DNA from: Chryseobacterium sp. | GTDB taxonomy: Bacteria; Bacteroidota; Bacteroidia; Flavobacteriales; Weeksellaceae | DNA: 57,514 nt | Assembly: GCA_018260475.1 (NCBI GenBank) | Contig: JAGLBA010000015.1 | Coordinates: forward strand, 1 to 57,514 | Direction of reading: 5' to 3' | Shown here: in pieces, positions 44,641 through 53,706 of the stretch | How positions within the stretch are numbered: the stretch's first letter is position 1 | How the letters are laid out: every line of letters begins with the position of its first letter | The notes under the pieces: generated by a model | Told to the model about the DNA's origin: nothing | Database searches by the model: none | Seen by the model: only the letters and a program-made list of their open reading frames with translations | Translations under genes and position numbers: made by a program

Positions 44641-46920
44641 ATGACTTTTGACATTGATATGATTAAAAAAGTGTACGAGCGTTACCCGGAAAGAATAGCC
44701 GCTGCAAGGCAGGCTACTGGCAAACCCCTTACACTCGCCGAAAAGATTCTTTATACCCACCTTTGGGAAGGCAATGCTTCACAGGCTTACGAGCGCGGAA
44801 ATTCTTATGTGGATTTCGCTCCGGACCGTGTGGCAATGCAGGATGCGACCGCACAGATGGCGCTTCTACAATTTATGCAGGCAGGCCGCGCGAAAGTTGC
44901 AGTACCTTCCACAGCACACGCAGACCACCTTATCCAGGCAAGAGTAGGCGCTGAGCAGGATTTGCAGGAAGGAATCAACAAAAACTCGGAGGTATTTAAT
45001 TTCTTAAGTTCGGTTTGCGACAAGTACGGAATCGGATTCTGGAAGCCGGGTGCGGGAATCATTCATCAGGTAGTGCTGGAAAACTACGCATTCCCAGGTG
45101 GTATGATGATTGGTACCGACTCTCATACTGTGAATGCAGGTGGTCTAGGAATGGTAGCCATCGGTGTTGGCGGTGCTGATGCCGTAGATGTAATGGCAGG
45201 GATGGCATGGGAACTGAAGATGCCGAAACTTATCGGTGTAAAATTAACTGGCCGCCTGAATGGATGGACTTCCCCTAAAGATGTTATCCTAAAAGTAGCA
45301 GGAATTCTTACTGTAAAAGGTGGAACCGGCTGTATCGTAGAATATTTTGGCGAAGGTGCGCAATCGCTTTCTGCTACCGGAAAAGGAACAATTTGTAATA
45401 TGGGTGCCGAAATCGGTGCCACGACTTCTACCTTCGGGTATGACGATTCCATGAGGAGATACCTCTCTGCTACCGGCAGACAGGATATAGTAGATGCTGC
45501 GGACAAAATCGCAGAACATTTGACAGGTGATGCCGAGGTTTATGCTAATCCTGAGCAATATTTCGATCAAGTGATAGAAATTAATTTGGATGAATTGACG
45601 CCACACTTGAACGGGCCCTTCACTCCGGATTTGGCGACGCCTGTTGCTGAGTTTAAAGAAAAAGCAGAAGCCAACGGTTGGCCACTGGATGTAGAATGGG
45701 CATTGATAGGATCTTGTACCAACTCCTCCTACGAAGACCTTTCCCGCGCTGCTTCCATCGTGGAAGATGCCGTGGCAAAAGGCGTAAAGCCAAAAGCTAT
45801 CTTGGGAATCAACCCGGGTTCTGAGCAAGTAAGATTTACTGCTGAGAGAGATGGTTTCATTGATACTTTCAAAAAATTCGAAAACGCAAGAATCTTTACC
45901 AACGCTTGCGGCCCGTGCATAGGACAGTGGGATAGAGAGGGCGCTGACAAAGGCGAGAAAAACTCCATCATTCACTCTTTCAACAGAAACTTTGCGAAAA
46001 GAGCAGATGGCAACCCGAATACGCACGCATTCGTGGCGTCTCCAGAAATGGTGGCCGCGGTGGCCATCTCCGGCCGGTTGGATTTCAACCCCATCTCTGA
46101 TACTTTGACCAATGAAAGTGGTCAGCAGATTAAACTAGATGAGCCAAAAGGTTCGGAACTTCCTGCAAAAGGATTTGATGTAGGTGATAATGGTTACCAA
46201 GCGCCTTCCGAAGATGGTTCCGGCGTTCAGGTTTTGGTAAGCCCTACTTCCGATCGTCTTCAATTACTAGAACCTTTCCAACCTTGGGATGGTAAAAATA
46301 TTACTGGTGCTAAAGTTTTGATCAAAGCATTCGGAAAATGTACTACCGACCACATTTCTATGGCAGGACCTTGGTTGAAATACCGCGGTCACCTCGATAA
46401 TATTTCTAACAATATGTTAATTGGTGCTGTTAATGCCTATAACATGGAAACCAATAAAGTGAAAAACCTCCTTACCGGCGAGTACTCCGAAGTTCCTGCT
46501 GCTGCAAGAGCGTATAAAGCAGCGGGCGTTCCGTCTATCGTGGTGGGAGACCAAAACTACGGTGAAGGATCTTCCCGTGAGCACGCCGCTATGGAGCCGC
46601 GCCACTTGGGTGTGAAAGCTGTTTTGGTAAAATCTTTCGCGCGTATCCACGAAACGAACCTGAAAAAACAAGGTATGTTGGCGCTTACATTCCAAAACGA
46701 AGCAGATTACGACAAATTCCGTGAAGATGACACCGTTAACTTCCTGGATTTGGATAAATTCGCTGCAAACACACCGCTTCAATTGGAATTGGTACACAGC
46801 GATGGCACGAAAGACCTAATACTTGCCAACCACACTTACAATGATCAACAAATTGGTTGGTTCATAGCAGGGTCTGCGCTAAACCTTATTGCCGAAGAAG
46901 CAAGAAAGAGAAACGCATAA
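44641..46920 (+). CDS. acn: Aconitate hydratase
   Basis: 4Fe-4S enzyme that interconverts citrate and isocitrate via cis-aconitate. The 759-residue protein is of the mitochondrial-type aconitase A, as usual in Flavobacteriia, not AcnB. Iron-sulfur cysteines are in [12 protein letters not shown] and [24 protein letters not shown] and the swivel-domain [15 protein letters not shown] complete the active site. It feeds isocitrate to the glyoxylate shunt and the TCA cycle. A terminator follows. Confidence 0.96.
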   Translation: MTFDIDMIKKVYERYPERIAAARQATGKPLTLAEKILYTHLWEGNASQAYERGNSYVDFAPDRVAMQDATAQMALLQFMQAGRAKVAVPSTAHADHLIQARVGAEQDLQEGINKNSEVFNFLSSVCDKYGIGFWKPGAGIIHQVVLENYAFPGGMMIGTDSHTVNAGGLGMVAIGVGGADAVDVMAGMAWELKMPKLIGVKLTGRLNGWTSPKDVILKVAGILTVKGGTGCIVEYFGEGAQSLSATGKGTICNMGAEIGATTSTFGYDDSMRRYLSATGRQDIVDAADKIAEHLTGDAEVYANPEQYFDQVIEINLDELTPHLNGPFTPDLATPVAEFKEKAEANGWPLDVEWALIGSCTNSSYEDLSRAASIVEDAVAKGVKPKAILGINPGSEQVRFTAERDGFIDTFKKFENARIFTNACGPCIGQWDREGADKGEKNSIIHSFNRNFAKRADGNPNTHAFVASPEMVAAVAISGRLDFNPISDTLTNESGQQIKLDEPKGSELPAKGFDVGDNGYQAPSEDGSGVQVLVSPTSDRLQLLEPFQPWDGKNITGAKVLIKAFGKCTTDHISMAGPWLKYRGHLDNISNNMLIGAVNAYNMETNKVKNLLTGEYSEVPAAARAYKAAGVPSIVVGDQNYGEGSSREHAAMEPRHLGVKAVLVKSFARIHETNLKKQGMLALTFQNEADYDKFREDDTVNFLDLDKFAANTPLQLELVHSDGTKDLILANHTYNDQQIGWFIAGSALNLIAEEARKRNA

Positions 46921-46942
46921 GAAATTTCAAATACTGAATTAA

Positions 46943-46974
46943 AGCCCGGACAGGAACCTGCTCCGGGTTTTTTT
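46943..46974 (+). terminator. Rho-independent terminator of aconitase
   Basis: CCCGGA (46945-46950) pairs with TCCGGG (46962-46967); CAGG and CCTG extend the stem inside. Seven T follow. Confidence 0.9.
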
Positions 46975-47072
46975 AATCGGCTGTAACAAAATGACTTTTG
47001 CACTGTCTTATTGTAAGAAAGAAGTGCGGCTGCATCAAAAAAAATCAAATAATCATTAAAACCATACACCTT

Positions 47073-47756
47073 ATGAAATCAAAAATTATTTTATTGATAT
47101 TCGCCACAACGGTTATGTCTTGCAACACTACGATTGGTCACAAGGCCGAAAGAACCTTTTCAAACAGTACTGCAGAAAATTTAGTGGATGAAAAAACCGA
47201 ATCCAAATCTTTTAGCATTGGGGAATTCAACAAGATTTCAGCGGATGTTAATATGAGCTTTAGAATAATTAAAGCAAATAAACACGAAGTGAAGGTGACT
47301 TCCAACGCGATGAAGTATATTAAAGTTAAAAATTCTAATGGGCGTCTGACTGTAAGTTACGATTATAATAGATCGCTAAACGGAGTGCACACCGAAGTCA
47401 CTGTTTATACCCCCGAATTCAATGTACTATCGGCAGATTCCGAAGGAAGTATTGTGGTGGAAGATCATTTCTCTACGGATAATTTAGAACTATCAGCAGA
47501 TAGTATGGGTGCCATTTCTGGAAATTTTTCTGCCGATAAAATTTCAGTTTCAGCTGATAGCAAGGGCAGTATTGTGGCCGTGGTTAATACAAAACAGCTA
47601 TCCGCAAACGCTGATTCTAAGGGCGATATCCGTATCAGTGGAACTGCAGACGGGGTGAGGGCGTCTGCGGACAGTATGGGCGAAATTAATATAAAAAACC
47701 TGAGATATAAAAAACTCCAACAATCCACCGACAGCATGGGCAAGGTTGATTTTTAA
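47073..47756 (+). CDS. DUF2807 (head GIN-like) lipoprotein
   Basis: The start is placed at 47073 (227 residues), where a signal peptide and lipobox TTVMSC (Cys16) begin; the open frame upstream to 46998 is not signal-like. The DUF2807 region has repeated ADSxGxI turns (ADSEGSI, ADSMGAI, ADSKGSI, ADSKGDI, ADSMGEI, TDSMGKV), giving a regular right-handed beta-helix. Such proteins are common in Bacteroidota with unknown function, probably outer-membrane attached. Confidence 0.85.
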   Translation: MKSKIILLIFATTVMSCNTTIGHKAERTFSNSTAENLVDEKTESKSFSIGEFNKISADVNMSFRIIKANKHEVKVTSNAMKYIKVKNSNGRLTVSYDYNRSLNGVHTEVTVYTPEFNVLSADSEGSIVVEDHFSTDNLELSADSMGAISGNFSADKISVSADSKGSIVAVVNTKQLSANADSKGDIRISGTADGVRASADSMGEINIKNLRYKKLQQSTDSMGKVDF

Positions 47757-47938
47757 AACTAAAGTTTTTGTAACCCCAATGGTATTTAATTAATATAAAA
47801 TTGCATACAGCGCGGCTTGATTATAAAAAAAAATTTTTCAACAGTCGAAACCGTCAACACATCCTCCATCTAATAAAAATTATCACTAGTATTGTAACAA
47901 TGGCCTGATTTTTAATACCAATCGGACAGAATAATATT

Positions 47939-50149
47939 ATGATGACATACAAACTACTCACCGCCGCTGTTTTTCTATCTGCGAACATGGTTTTTGCTCA
48001 GCAGAAACCAGAAAAGGAAAAGCAAATAGATGCAGTGACCATCACCAAAACTAAAAAAGCCGTAGAACAAAAGGCCGACCGTACTATTTTCGACTTCTCC
48101 GAGCAACCCGCACTGAACACCGGAAATGTCTTGGAAGGCATGAAAAAACTTCCCGGCTTGGTGGTTTCGGATGTTGCGGGGATGATGTATCAGGGTAAAC
48201 TTTTGGAGGTTTATATGGATGGTCGCCCGCTTGGGATCAACGGCAGCCAACTGCAAGGCTACCTTGAAGGAATGCCAGCCAATTCCATAGAGCGTGTGGA
48301 AATCATCACCCAACCCGGCGCGGAATTCCCGGCGACATCAGGCGGCGCTATCATCAATATCATTACCAATAAAAACGCGCAAAACTATCTTTCCGCGACT
48401 TATTCGGGGAAATATTCCTTCAGTAATTACGACAAATTCCGCAGCCGCACCAGCAACTCTATTTTGTTGAATGCCAAAAACAAACTTTTTGGCTGGCAAC
48501 TGAATGTGGGGCAAAACTACCGTGAGGGCTTCCGAAATTCCAGAATCGCTGATATTACCGGTGTAAATACAGAGAATATCCAGCGCGGCTATTTCTTAAA
48601 ATCAGCCTTGACTTTCGATATTGGCAAAGACAGACTTTTGGTAAATTATGACCTGAACCACAATAATAATGATGCCTATACGAACAGTTTCGGGATCGCG
48701 CCTATTTATAATCCAACTACTGCTACTATTGACAGAATTGCCGATTATACTACAGATGACGAGGGAAAAACACAGAATACCCGCCACGATGCCAGCGCCA
48801 CTTATCAGATTAAATTCGATAATCGTGCGAAGAAATTGGATTTGAATTTCAATTTTAATCAGTTTGATACGAAATACAGCCAAAACAGTATTCAGTTTTT
48901 AGGAACAACCCAGAATCCATCGGCGTACGAAACCACCTCGCAACAAAATATCTACACCATGAAGGTGGATTATTCCCAACCTATGAAGATTTTGGATGAA
49001 GGGAAAATCTCTTTCGGAGGACTCTATGAAAAATTAATGTTCGATACACAGAATAATGGTTTTACCAATTTGGATTACCAAAGACAGACCGCTTCTGCGT
49101 ACACCGAACTTCAGGCGAAGCTAAAAAAGTTTGATTTCATCCTTGGAACACGCGCCGAAGGTTATGATATTTCCGGACTTTCCAGATTGAATACCAACGG
49201 CAGCGTGAAAGAAACGGCCTTGACTCCTTTTAACCAGTTCCGACTGTTCCCAAATGCAAGTATCCAGTATAACTTTATACCACGGATTTATTTGGCATTT
49301 AATTATAACAAAAAAATCCAACTCCCGAATATTTCTTGGTTAAACCCGAACAACACGAATTACCAAGGAGGAAACATTAGTTTTGGCGGAAATGTAAACC
49401 TCCAACCTACTATTTTTGATAATTATGAAATCAAGCTTTCAGCGTTCGATTATGCGTTTGTAGGATATAATTTGAGTGTTGCCAAAAACCAGAGTTTTCA
49501 GGTAGCAGAAAAAGTTTATTTCGACCCGAACCAGCATACCATCGGTGGAAGAGAGGCGTACTATGTGAGGAATTCCTTCCTGAATGCGCCTACGATGAGG
49601 ATTCACAACTTTAATGTCGGGTTGCCTTTGCCGCTTATGATTTTTACCAAAGGAATCAAGGAGGCAATGAAATTTAATTTCAATCCGGATAAGATTAATT
49701 TCCTTTATCTATACGCCGGTTACCAACTGCACGAACTGGAAGAAAGTGCCAATAAAGGCTTCTGGATTTTCAATGTGATGGGGCAATTTATCCTTCCGGC
49801 GGATATAAAATTGGTGGCAAATTACTCTAATATGACAAAAGGAAACTGGTACTATTACCATATGGAAAAACCGTGGATGAATAGTTTCGACCTTACTGCG
49901 ACAAAAAAATTCATGAACGACCGACTGACGGTTTCTGTTTTTGCTAATGACCTTTTCCGTTGGAATGAGAATGCCGTGACATCGCTCTATAAAAATTCTA
50001 ATATCTATTTGGGAAATAAATTCGATTCTCAAAACTTTGGAATTTCTATCAACTACAAAATTCCAACTAAAAACAAACTCGCCAAAGAAGCACCAATCCT
50101 TCTTAACAAAGACAAAAAAGAAGATGTCGTAGCACCTGTTGCGCCTTAG
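47939..50149 (+). CDS. TonB-dependent receptor-like outer-membrane barrel (PF14905-type)
   Basis: A 736-residue protein with signal peptide (AAVFLSANMVFAQ), a plug-like domain (about 45-140; LEGMKKLPGLVV, then GRPLGINGSQLQGYLEGMPANSIERVEIIT) and an outer-membrane barrel of the OMP_b-brl_3 family, ending FGISINYKIP. The C-terminus lacks the aromatic final residue and carries a charged tail (LLNKDKKEDVVAPVAP). It lacks the N-terminal carboxypeptidase-like domain many family members have. Substrate unknown. Confidence 0.88.
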   Translation: MMTYKLLTAAVFLSANMVFAQQKPEKEKQIDAVTITKTKKAVEQKADRTIFDFSEQPALNTGNVLEGMKKLPGLVVSDVAGMMYQGKLLEVYMDGRPLGINGSQLQGYLEGMPANSIERVEIITQPGAEFPATSGGAIINIITNKNAQNYLSATYSGKYSFSNYDKFRSRTSNSILLNAKNKLFGWQLNVGQNYREGFRNSRIADITGVNTENIQRGYFLKSALTFDIGKDRLLVNYDLNHNNNDAYTNSFGIAPIYNPTTATIDRIADYTTDDEGKTQNTRHDASATYQIKFDNRAKKLDLNFNFNQFDTKYSQNSIQFLGTTQNPSAYETTSQQNIYTMKVDYSQPMKILDEGKISFGGLYEKLMFDTQNNGFTNLDYQRQTASAYTELQAKLKKFDFILGTRAEGYDISGLSRLNTNGSVKETALTPFNQFRLFPNASIQYNFIPRIYLAFNYNKKIQLPNISWLNPNNTNYQGGNISFGGNVNLQPTIFDNYEIKLSAFDYAFVGYNLSVAKNQSFQVAEKVYFDPNQHTIGGREAYYVRNSFLNAPTMRIHNFNVGLPLPLMIFTKGIKEAMKFNFNPDKINFLYLYAGYQLHELEESANKGFWIFNVMGQFILPADIKLVANYSNMTKGNWYYYHMEKPWMNSFDLTATKKFMNDRLTVSVFANDLFRWNENAVTSLYKNSNIYLGNKFDSQNFGISINYKIPTKNKLAKEAPILLNKDKKEDVVAPVAP

Positions 50150-50176
50150 AAATTCTGTTTTTTATTTTCATTAAAG

Positions 50177-50208
50177 CCTCCAAGAATTGACTTTCATGGA
50201 GGTTTTTT
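50177..50208 (+). terminator. Terminator after the PF14905-type barrel
   Basis: CCTCCA (50177-50182) pairs with TGGAGG (50197-50202) and is followed by six T. Confidence 0.8.
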
Positions 50209-50308
50209 AAGTTTAAAATAGTTAAGAAAGAAAAAATTCATTGAAATCTTCTATTGACATCGAAAAATTCCTATGAATCTGGCGATTGGAATCGAAAATT
50301 TAATAAAC

Positions 50309-51007
50309 TTAATCTTCGCAAGCCCTCCACACTGCGTCGTTTTGGGGAACGGGAGCTATAAGTTGCAGTTTTTCCTTTGTTACTGGATGGATAAATTCCA
50401 GTTTGCGGGCATGTAGGGAAATACCGCCATCCGGATTGGAGCGCGCGGCGCCGTATTTCAAATCTCCTTTAATGGCGACGCCCGTTTTCGCCAGTTGCGC
50501 CCGTATTTGGTGATGACGCCCAGTTTCAAGGTCGATTTCAAGGAGTTGGTAATTATCAAAAACCTTGATGATGTTGTAAGTGAGAATGGCTTCCTTCGCC
50601 CCTTCCGTAGCGCGTGGGAAAACCGTTGCTTTGTTTGTTTTCTCGTTTTTAACTAAATAATGCACGAGCCTTTGGCTCTGCGGAATCATTTCCTTTGGCA
50701 CGATAGCCCAGTATGTTTTTTGGATTTCGCGGTTCTTCACCATTTGTGTCAAGCGGGTAAGCGCCTTGGATGTTTTAGCGTAAATCACCAATCCCGAAGT
50801 CGGACGATCAATACGGTGAACCAGCCCGAGGAATACATTTCCCGGTTTTTGGTCGCGTTTTTTGATGAAATCCTTGATGAGTTCCAGAAGGGAATCGTCC
50901 CCTGTCTTATCGCCCTGCACGAGTTGTCCCACTTTTTTATTGATGACGAGGAGGTGATTGTCTTCGAAGATGATTTGGTCTTGTTGGAAATGTTGAGAAT
51001 TGTTCAA
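50309..51007 (-). CDS. RluA-family RNA pseudouridine synthase
   Basis: A 232-residue RluA-type pseudouridine synthase. The catalytic HRIDRPTSGLVI loop (Asp near residue 68), KTYWAIVP and the LETGRHHQIRAQLA segment with conserved arginine are present; an S4 domain is absent, so it is a short form. The RNA target (23S rRNA or tRNA) cannot be told. It is 6 bases from the GNAT gene upstream. Confidence 0.92.
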   Translation of the reverse strand: MNNSQHFQQDQIIFEDNHLLVINKKVGQLVQGDKTGDDSLLELIKDFIKKRDQKPGNVFLGLVHRIDRPTSGLVIYAKTSKALTRLTQMVKNREIQKTYWAIVPKEMIPQSQRLVHYLVKNEKTNKATVFPRATEGAKEAILTYNIIKVFDNYQLLEIDLETGRHHQIRAQLAKTGVAIKGDLKYGAARSNPDGGISLHARKLEFIHPVTKEKLQLIAPVPQNDAVWRACED

Positions 51008-51013
51008 AGGAAT

Positions 51014-51526
51014 TTATATTTTTATCTCAAAAAGTGCGGCCTTCAGACCTCGTTGATAATGCTCAGGAAGTTTGTGAGCGTCCCTAACTTCGAACATTCC
51101 AAGAAAATCAAATCCTGCACTTGTATATACTTTTATGAGGCCTTCATTTCTGTCCAATGTGTCAAGGCGCACGAAATCAATATCGTTTGCTTTAGCGAAA
51201 TCTCTTGCCCAGTCCGTAATAACTTTCACAAAATTTTGTCCGCGAAATTCAGGGTTGGTCGCAATCCGATGAATATAAACAGCTTTGTCGCGGTTTTTTT
51301 CCTGCCAAATTTCCTCATCTGAAAAAGTAATTGCAAATACGGCAGCTATGTTCTCATCTATGGACACTTTGTATTGTCTTCCCTCCGAAATTTCTTGATC
51401 CACTAATTTTCTTTCAAAATCTGGCCAAACAACAACTTTTTTTATGCTTTTCTGGAAATCTTGCGCACATTTGTAAAGACGAAAAATTTCGTCAATGTCG
51501 GCATGTGAAGATTTTTTAATTTCCAT
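51014..51526 (-). CDS. GNAT-family N-acetyltransferase
   Basis: The start is placed at 51526 (170 residues, MEIKKSSHADIDEIF), where the family fold begins; the frame upstream to 51652 is not conserved in type. The acetyl-CoA loop is IATNPEFRGQNFVKVITDWA (R/QxxGxG/A variant with GQNFV) and the DTLDRNEGLIKVYTSAGF segment is typical. The substrate is unknown. It lies between a small membrane protein gene (20-base gap) and the pseudouridine synthase gene (6-base gap). Confidence 0.88.
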   Translation of the reverse strand: MEIKKSSHADIDEIFRLYKCAQDFQKSIKKVVVWPDFERKLVDQEISEGRQYKVSIDENIAAVFAITFSDEEIWQEKNRDKAVYIHRIATNPEFRGQNFVKVITDWARDFAKANDIDFVRLDTLDRNEGLIKVYTSAGFDFLGMFEVRDAHKLPEHYQRGLKAALFEIKI

Positions 51527-51546
51527 TTCTAAATTTTGATGTGATC

Positions 51547-51867
51547 CTAAACAGCCCTCGGTCTCGCGATGAAAGTCAGAGCAATGCCCGCGAAAAGTCC
51601 AATGGTTTTTACAATTTGTAAATTGGCTGGTAAGAATGGACCTGCGATACACATTGCAGCAGCGGCGTAGGCGAGATATTTATGATTTTGGTTGGTGTAA
51701 GAAAGCGATGCGAGCACGAAACTAAGACCGATAAGAATATAAAAAACTATATTAGATAGCATGGCGTTGATTTCCGGGGAAAAAACATTGAACCAGCCGG
51801 CGGCGAGACAAAGCAATGCAGCGATGGAGATAGCGCCCTGGAGCATTGGAATATTAAGGTTATTCAT
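51547..51867 (-). CDS. Small four-TM membrane protein
   Basis: A 106-residue hydrophobic protein with about four TM helices (about 10-27, 36-55, 63-78 and 84-101). No family is recognised with confidence. It starts an apparent three-gene run with the GNAT and the pseudouridine synthase. Confidence 0.7.
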   Translation of the reverse strand: MNNLNIPMLQGAISIAALLCLAAGWFNVFSPEINAMLSNIVFYILIGLSFVLASLSYTNQNHKYLAYAAAAMCIAGPFLPANLQIVKTIGLFAGIALTFIARPRAV

Positions 51868-51961
51868 ATTTTTTTGTTTATTTTATTATTTTTTTTTGAA
51901 TTAAAGAATGTCAATTTCCTTTCTTGCCACGCTTCAGCTTTTTTAATCTTTCAATCTGAGA

Positions 51962-52777
51962 CTAATAACTTTCCTTCTCATTCGGGAAATCTGCGGTTTT
52001 CACATCTGCCACATATTGCGCTACGGCTCCGGTGATTTCTGTGTAAAGATCCAAATATTGTCGAAGGAATTTTGGTTTAAAACCTTTGTTCATGCCCACC
52101 ATATCGTGATATACCAACACCTGCCCATCGCAGTCGGCGCCGGCACCGATCCCAATGGTTGGAATTGAAATACTTTCAGTTACTTTTTTGGCCAAAATAG
52201 CCGGTATTTTTTCTAACACCAAAGAAAAACAGCCTAGTTCTTCCAATAGTTTTGCATCAGCGATTAATTTTTCCGCTTCGGCATCTTCTTTTGCTCGCAC
52301 TTTGTAGGATCCGAATTGGTAAATGCTTTGGGGAGTCAATCCCAAATGCCCCATAACGGGAATCCCGGCATTCACTATTTTTTTTATGGAATCCGCAATT
52401 TCTTCTCCGCCTTCGATTTTTATGGCGTGTGCGCCGCCTTCTTTCATCATTCTCACTGCTGATTCCAAAGCTTTCTCAGGATTGCTTTGGTAGGTTCCAA
52501 ACGGTAAATCTGCTACTACTAGGGCTCTTTCCACACCGCGAACTACGCATTGGGTATGGTAAATCATTTGATCCAGTGTGATAGGCAAAGTTGTTTCATG
52601 TCCAGCCATAACATTCGCTGCGGAATCTCCTACAAGAATCGCATCCACACCGCCGGCATCTACCATTTTTGCAGTGGTGAAATCGTATGCCGTAAGCATG
52701 GTTATTCTTTCTTTGCTAAATTTCATATTTCGCAAAGTTTCCGTAGTTATTTTTTTTATTTCTGAATGTACAGACAT
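51962..52777 (-). CDS. panB: Ketopantoate hydroxymethyltransferase
   Basis: First committed step of pantothenate/CoA synthesis: adds a hydroxymethyl group from methylenetetrahydrofolate to 2-oxoisovalerate. The 271-residue protein has the TIM-barrel motifs [56 protein letters not shown] and the [17 protein letters not shown] metal-loop region. panC and panD are not in the window. Confidence 0.97.
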   Translation of the reverse strand: MSVHSEIKKITTETLRNMKFSKERITMLTAYDFTTAKMVDAGGVDAILVGDSAANVMAGHETTLPITLDQMIYHTQCVVRGVERALVVADLPFGTYQSNPEKALESAVRMMKEGGAHAIKIEGGEEIADSIKKIVNAGIPVMGHLGLTPQSIYQFGSYKVRAKEDAEAEKLIADAKLLEELGCFSLVLEKIPAILAKKVTESISIPTIGIGAGADCDGQVLVYHDMVGMNKGFKPKFLRQYLDLYTEITGAVAQYVADVKTADFPNEKESY

Positions 52778-52880
52778 GTCAATGGGTGATTAGTGAAAAA
52801 TTAAGCGTAATAAGTTGGGAATTTAATTAAGTAGAGGACAATTATTTAAAATTAGTGAATCATTGATAACTCTAAGATCA

Positions 52881-52900
52881 CCATAACCATAACCATAACC
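52881..52900. repeat. Short tandem repeat CCATAA x3
   Basis: Three perfect CCATAA copies plus CC lie between panB and the Crp/Fnr gene. Such a hexamer run may be slippage-prone. It is close to the end of the Crp/Fnr gene. Confidence 0.85.
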
Positions 52901-52906
52901 TATTGC

Positions 52907-53617
52907 TCATGCAATATGCCCCAGTTTCCTTAATTTATCGTGGCAAATGATTTTGATATTTCTTCCTTCCACGCTGATGAGGCCGTCTTGTTTGAATTCT
53001 GAAATCAAACGGATAGCGCTCTCCGTAGCCGTCCCAATGATGTTCGCAATCTCTTCGCGGGTGAGGGAAATTTGGATAAACCCTTCCGGGTCGGTGCCGA
53101 GCTTTTGTTCCAGCAAAAGTAAGATTTCTGCAAGTCTTTCGCGCACTGTTTTTTGTGCTAAAAATGTAATGGTATTGGATGATTCGCCCAGTTCAAAGGC
53201 TATTTTCTGCATCATGGCAAAGGAAAGTTGCGGATCGGCTTTCAGCATTTTAACGAAAACATCCGTGGGGATGAAGGTAGTTCCTACATCCGTCATAGCT
53301 TCGGCTTTGGCCTGAAAATTCTCTCCACAAAGGATAGAGCGGTACCCGATGAGGTCGCCCGATTTTATAATTCTTAAAATCTGTTCTTTGCCATAAACTC
53401 CTGATTTAGATAGTTTAGTAGTGCCATTTTCGATATAGTAAACGCCTTTTGGGGTTTCGCCATCCTCGAAAATAACTTCGCCTTTATGAAAAGTCAGGTT
53501 TTGTTTTGCCTCCAAATATTTTTCAAAGTCTTCTTTTGAAAGATATTGTTGAAAAGATTTTTCATTAAAAACCTTCTGGAAAGTCTCATCGATTGCAAGT
53601 TGCTTCTCCTTTGTCAT
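52907..53617 (-). CDS. Crp/Fnr-family transcription regulator
   Basis: A 236-residue regulator with a cyclic-nucleotide-binding-type beta-roll (about 30-135; KGEVIFEDGETPKGVYYIENG) and a C-terminal winged helix with the SLTREEIANIIGTATESAIRLISEF motif, which resembles the Fnr/Crp DNA-recognition helix. The N-terminus lacks the cysteine set of classical Fnr, so it may not sense oxygen through an iron-sulfur cluster. It is divergent from the cbb3 oxidase genes, which it may control. Confidence 0.9.
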   Translation of the reverse strand: MTKEKQLAIDETFQKVFNEKSFQQYLSKEDFEKYLEAKQNLTFHKGEVIFEDGETPKGVYYIENGTTKLSKSGVYGKEQILRIIKSGDLIGYRSILCGENFQAKAEAMTDVGTTFIPTDVFVKMLKADPQLSFAMMQKIAFELGESSNTITFLAQKTVRERLAEILLLLEQKLGTDPEGFIQISLTREEIANIIGTATESAIRLISEFKQDGLISVEGRNIKIICHDKLRKLGHIA

Positions 53618-53623
53618 CGGATA

Positions 53624-53635
53624 TGATATTTATCA
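53624..53635. promoter_or_regulatory. Fnr-like half-site dyad TGAT-N4-ATCA
   Basis: TGATATTTATCA is the core of the Fnr/Crp-type dyad (TTGAT-N4-ATCAA), with both outer bases mismatched. It is 6 bases before the Crp/Fnr start codon, where binding could repress the regulator itself. Confidence 0.45.
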
Positions 53636-53643
53636 CAAATTTA

Positions 53644-53657
53644 GCGTTTTTAAACGC
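53644..53657. promoter_or_regulatory. 14-base dyad upstream of ccoI
   Basis: GCGTTT-TT-AAACGC is a perfect dyad centred at 53650.5, about 42 bases before the predicted ccoI transcription start. This is the usual place for a class II activator. It does not match the Fnr consensus. Confidence 0.4.
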
Positions 53658-53678
53658 CTGATACAAATTTATTTATCA

Positions 53679-53686
53679 TAATTTTG
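53679..53686 (+). promoter_or_regulatory. -7 element of the cbb3 cluster
   Basis: TAATTTTG matches TAnnTTTG, with the transcription start near 53693 and the TTG start codon at 53707. There is no TTG at -33, as would fit an activator-dependent promoter. Confidence 0.5.
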
Positions 53687-53706
53687 TAGATTAAATACTT
53701 TCAAAA

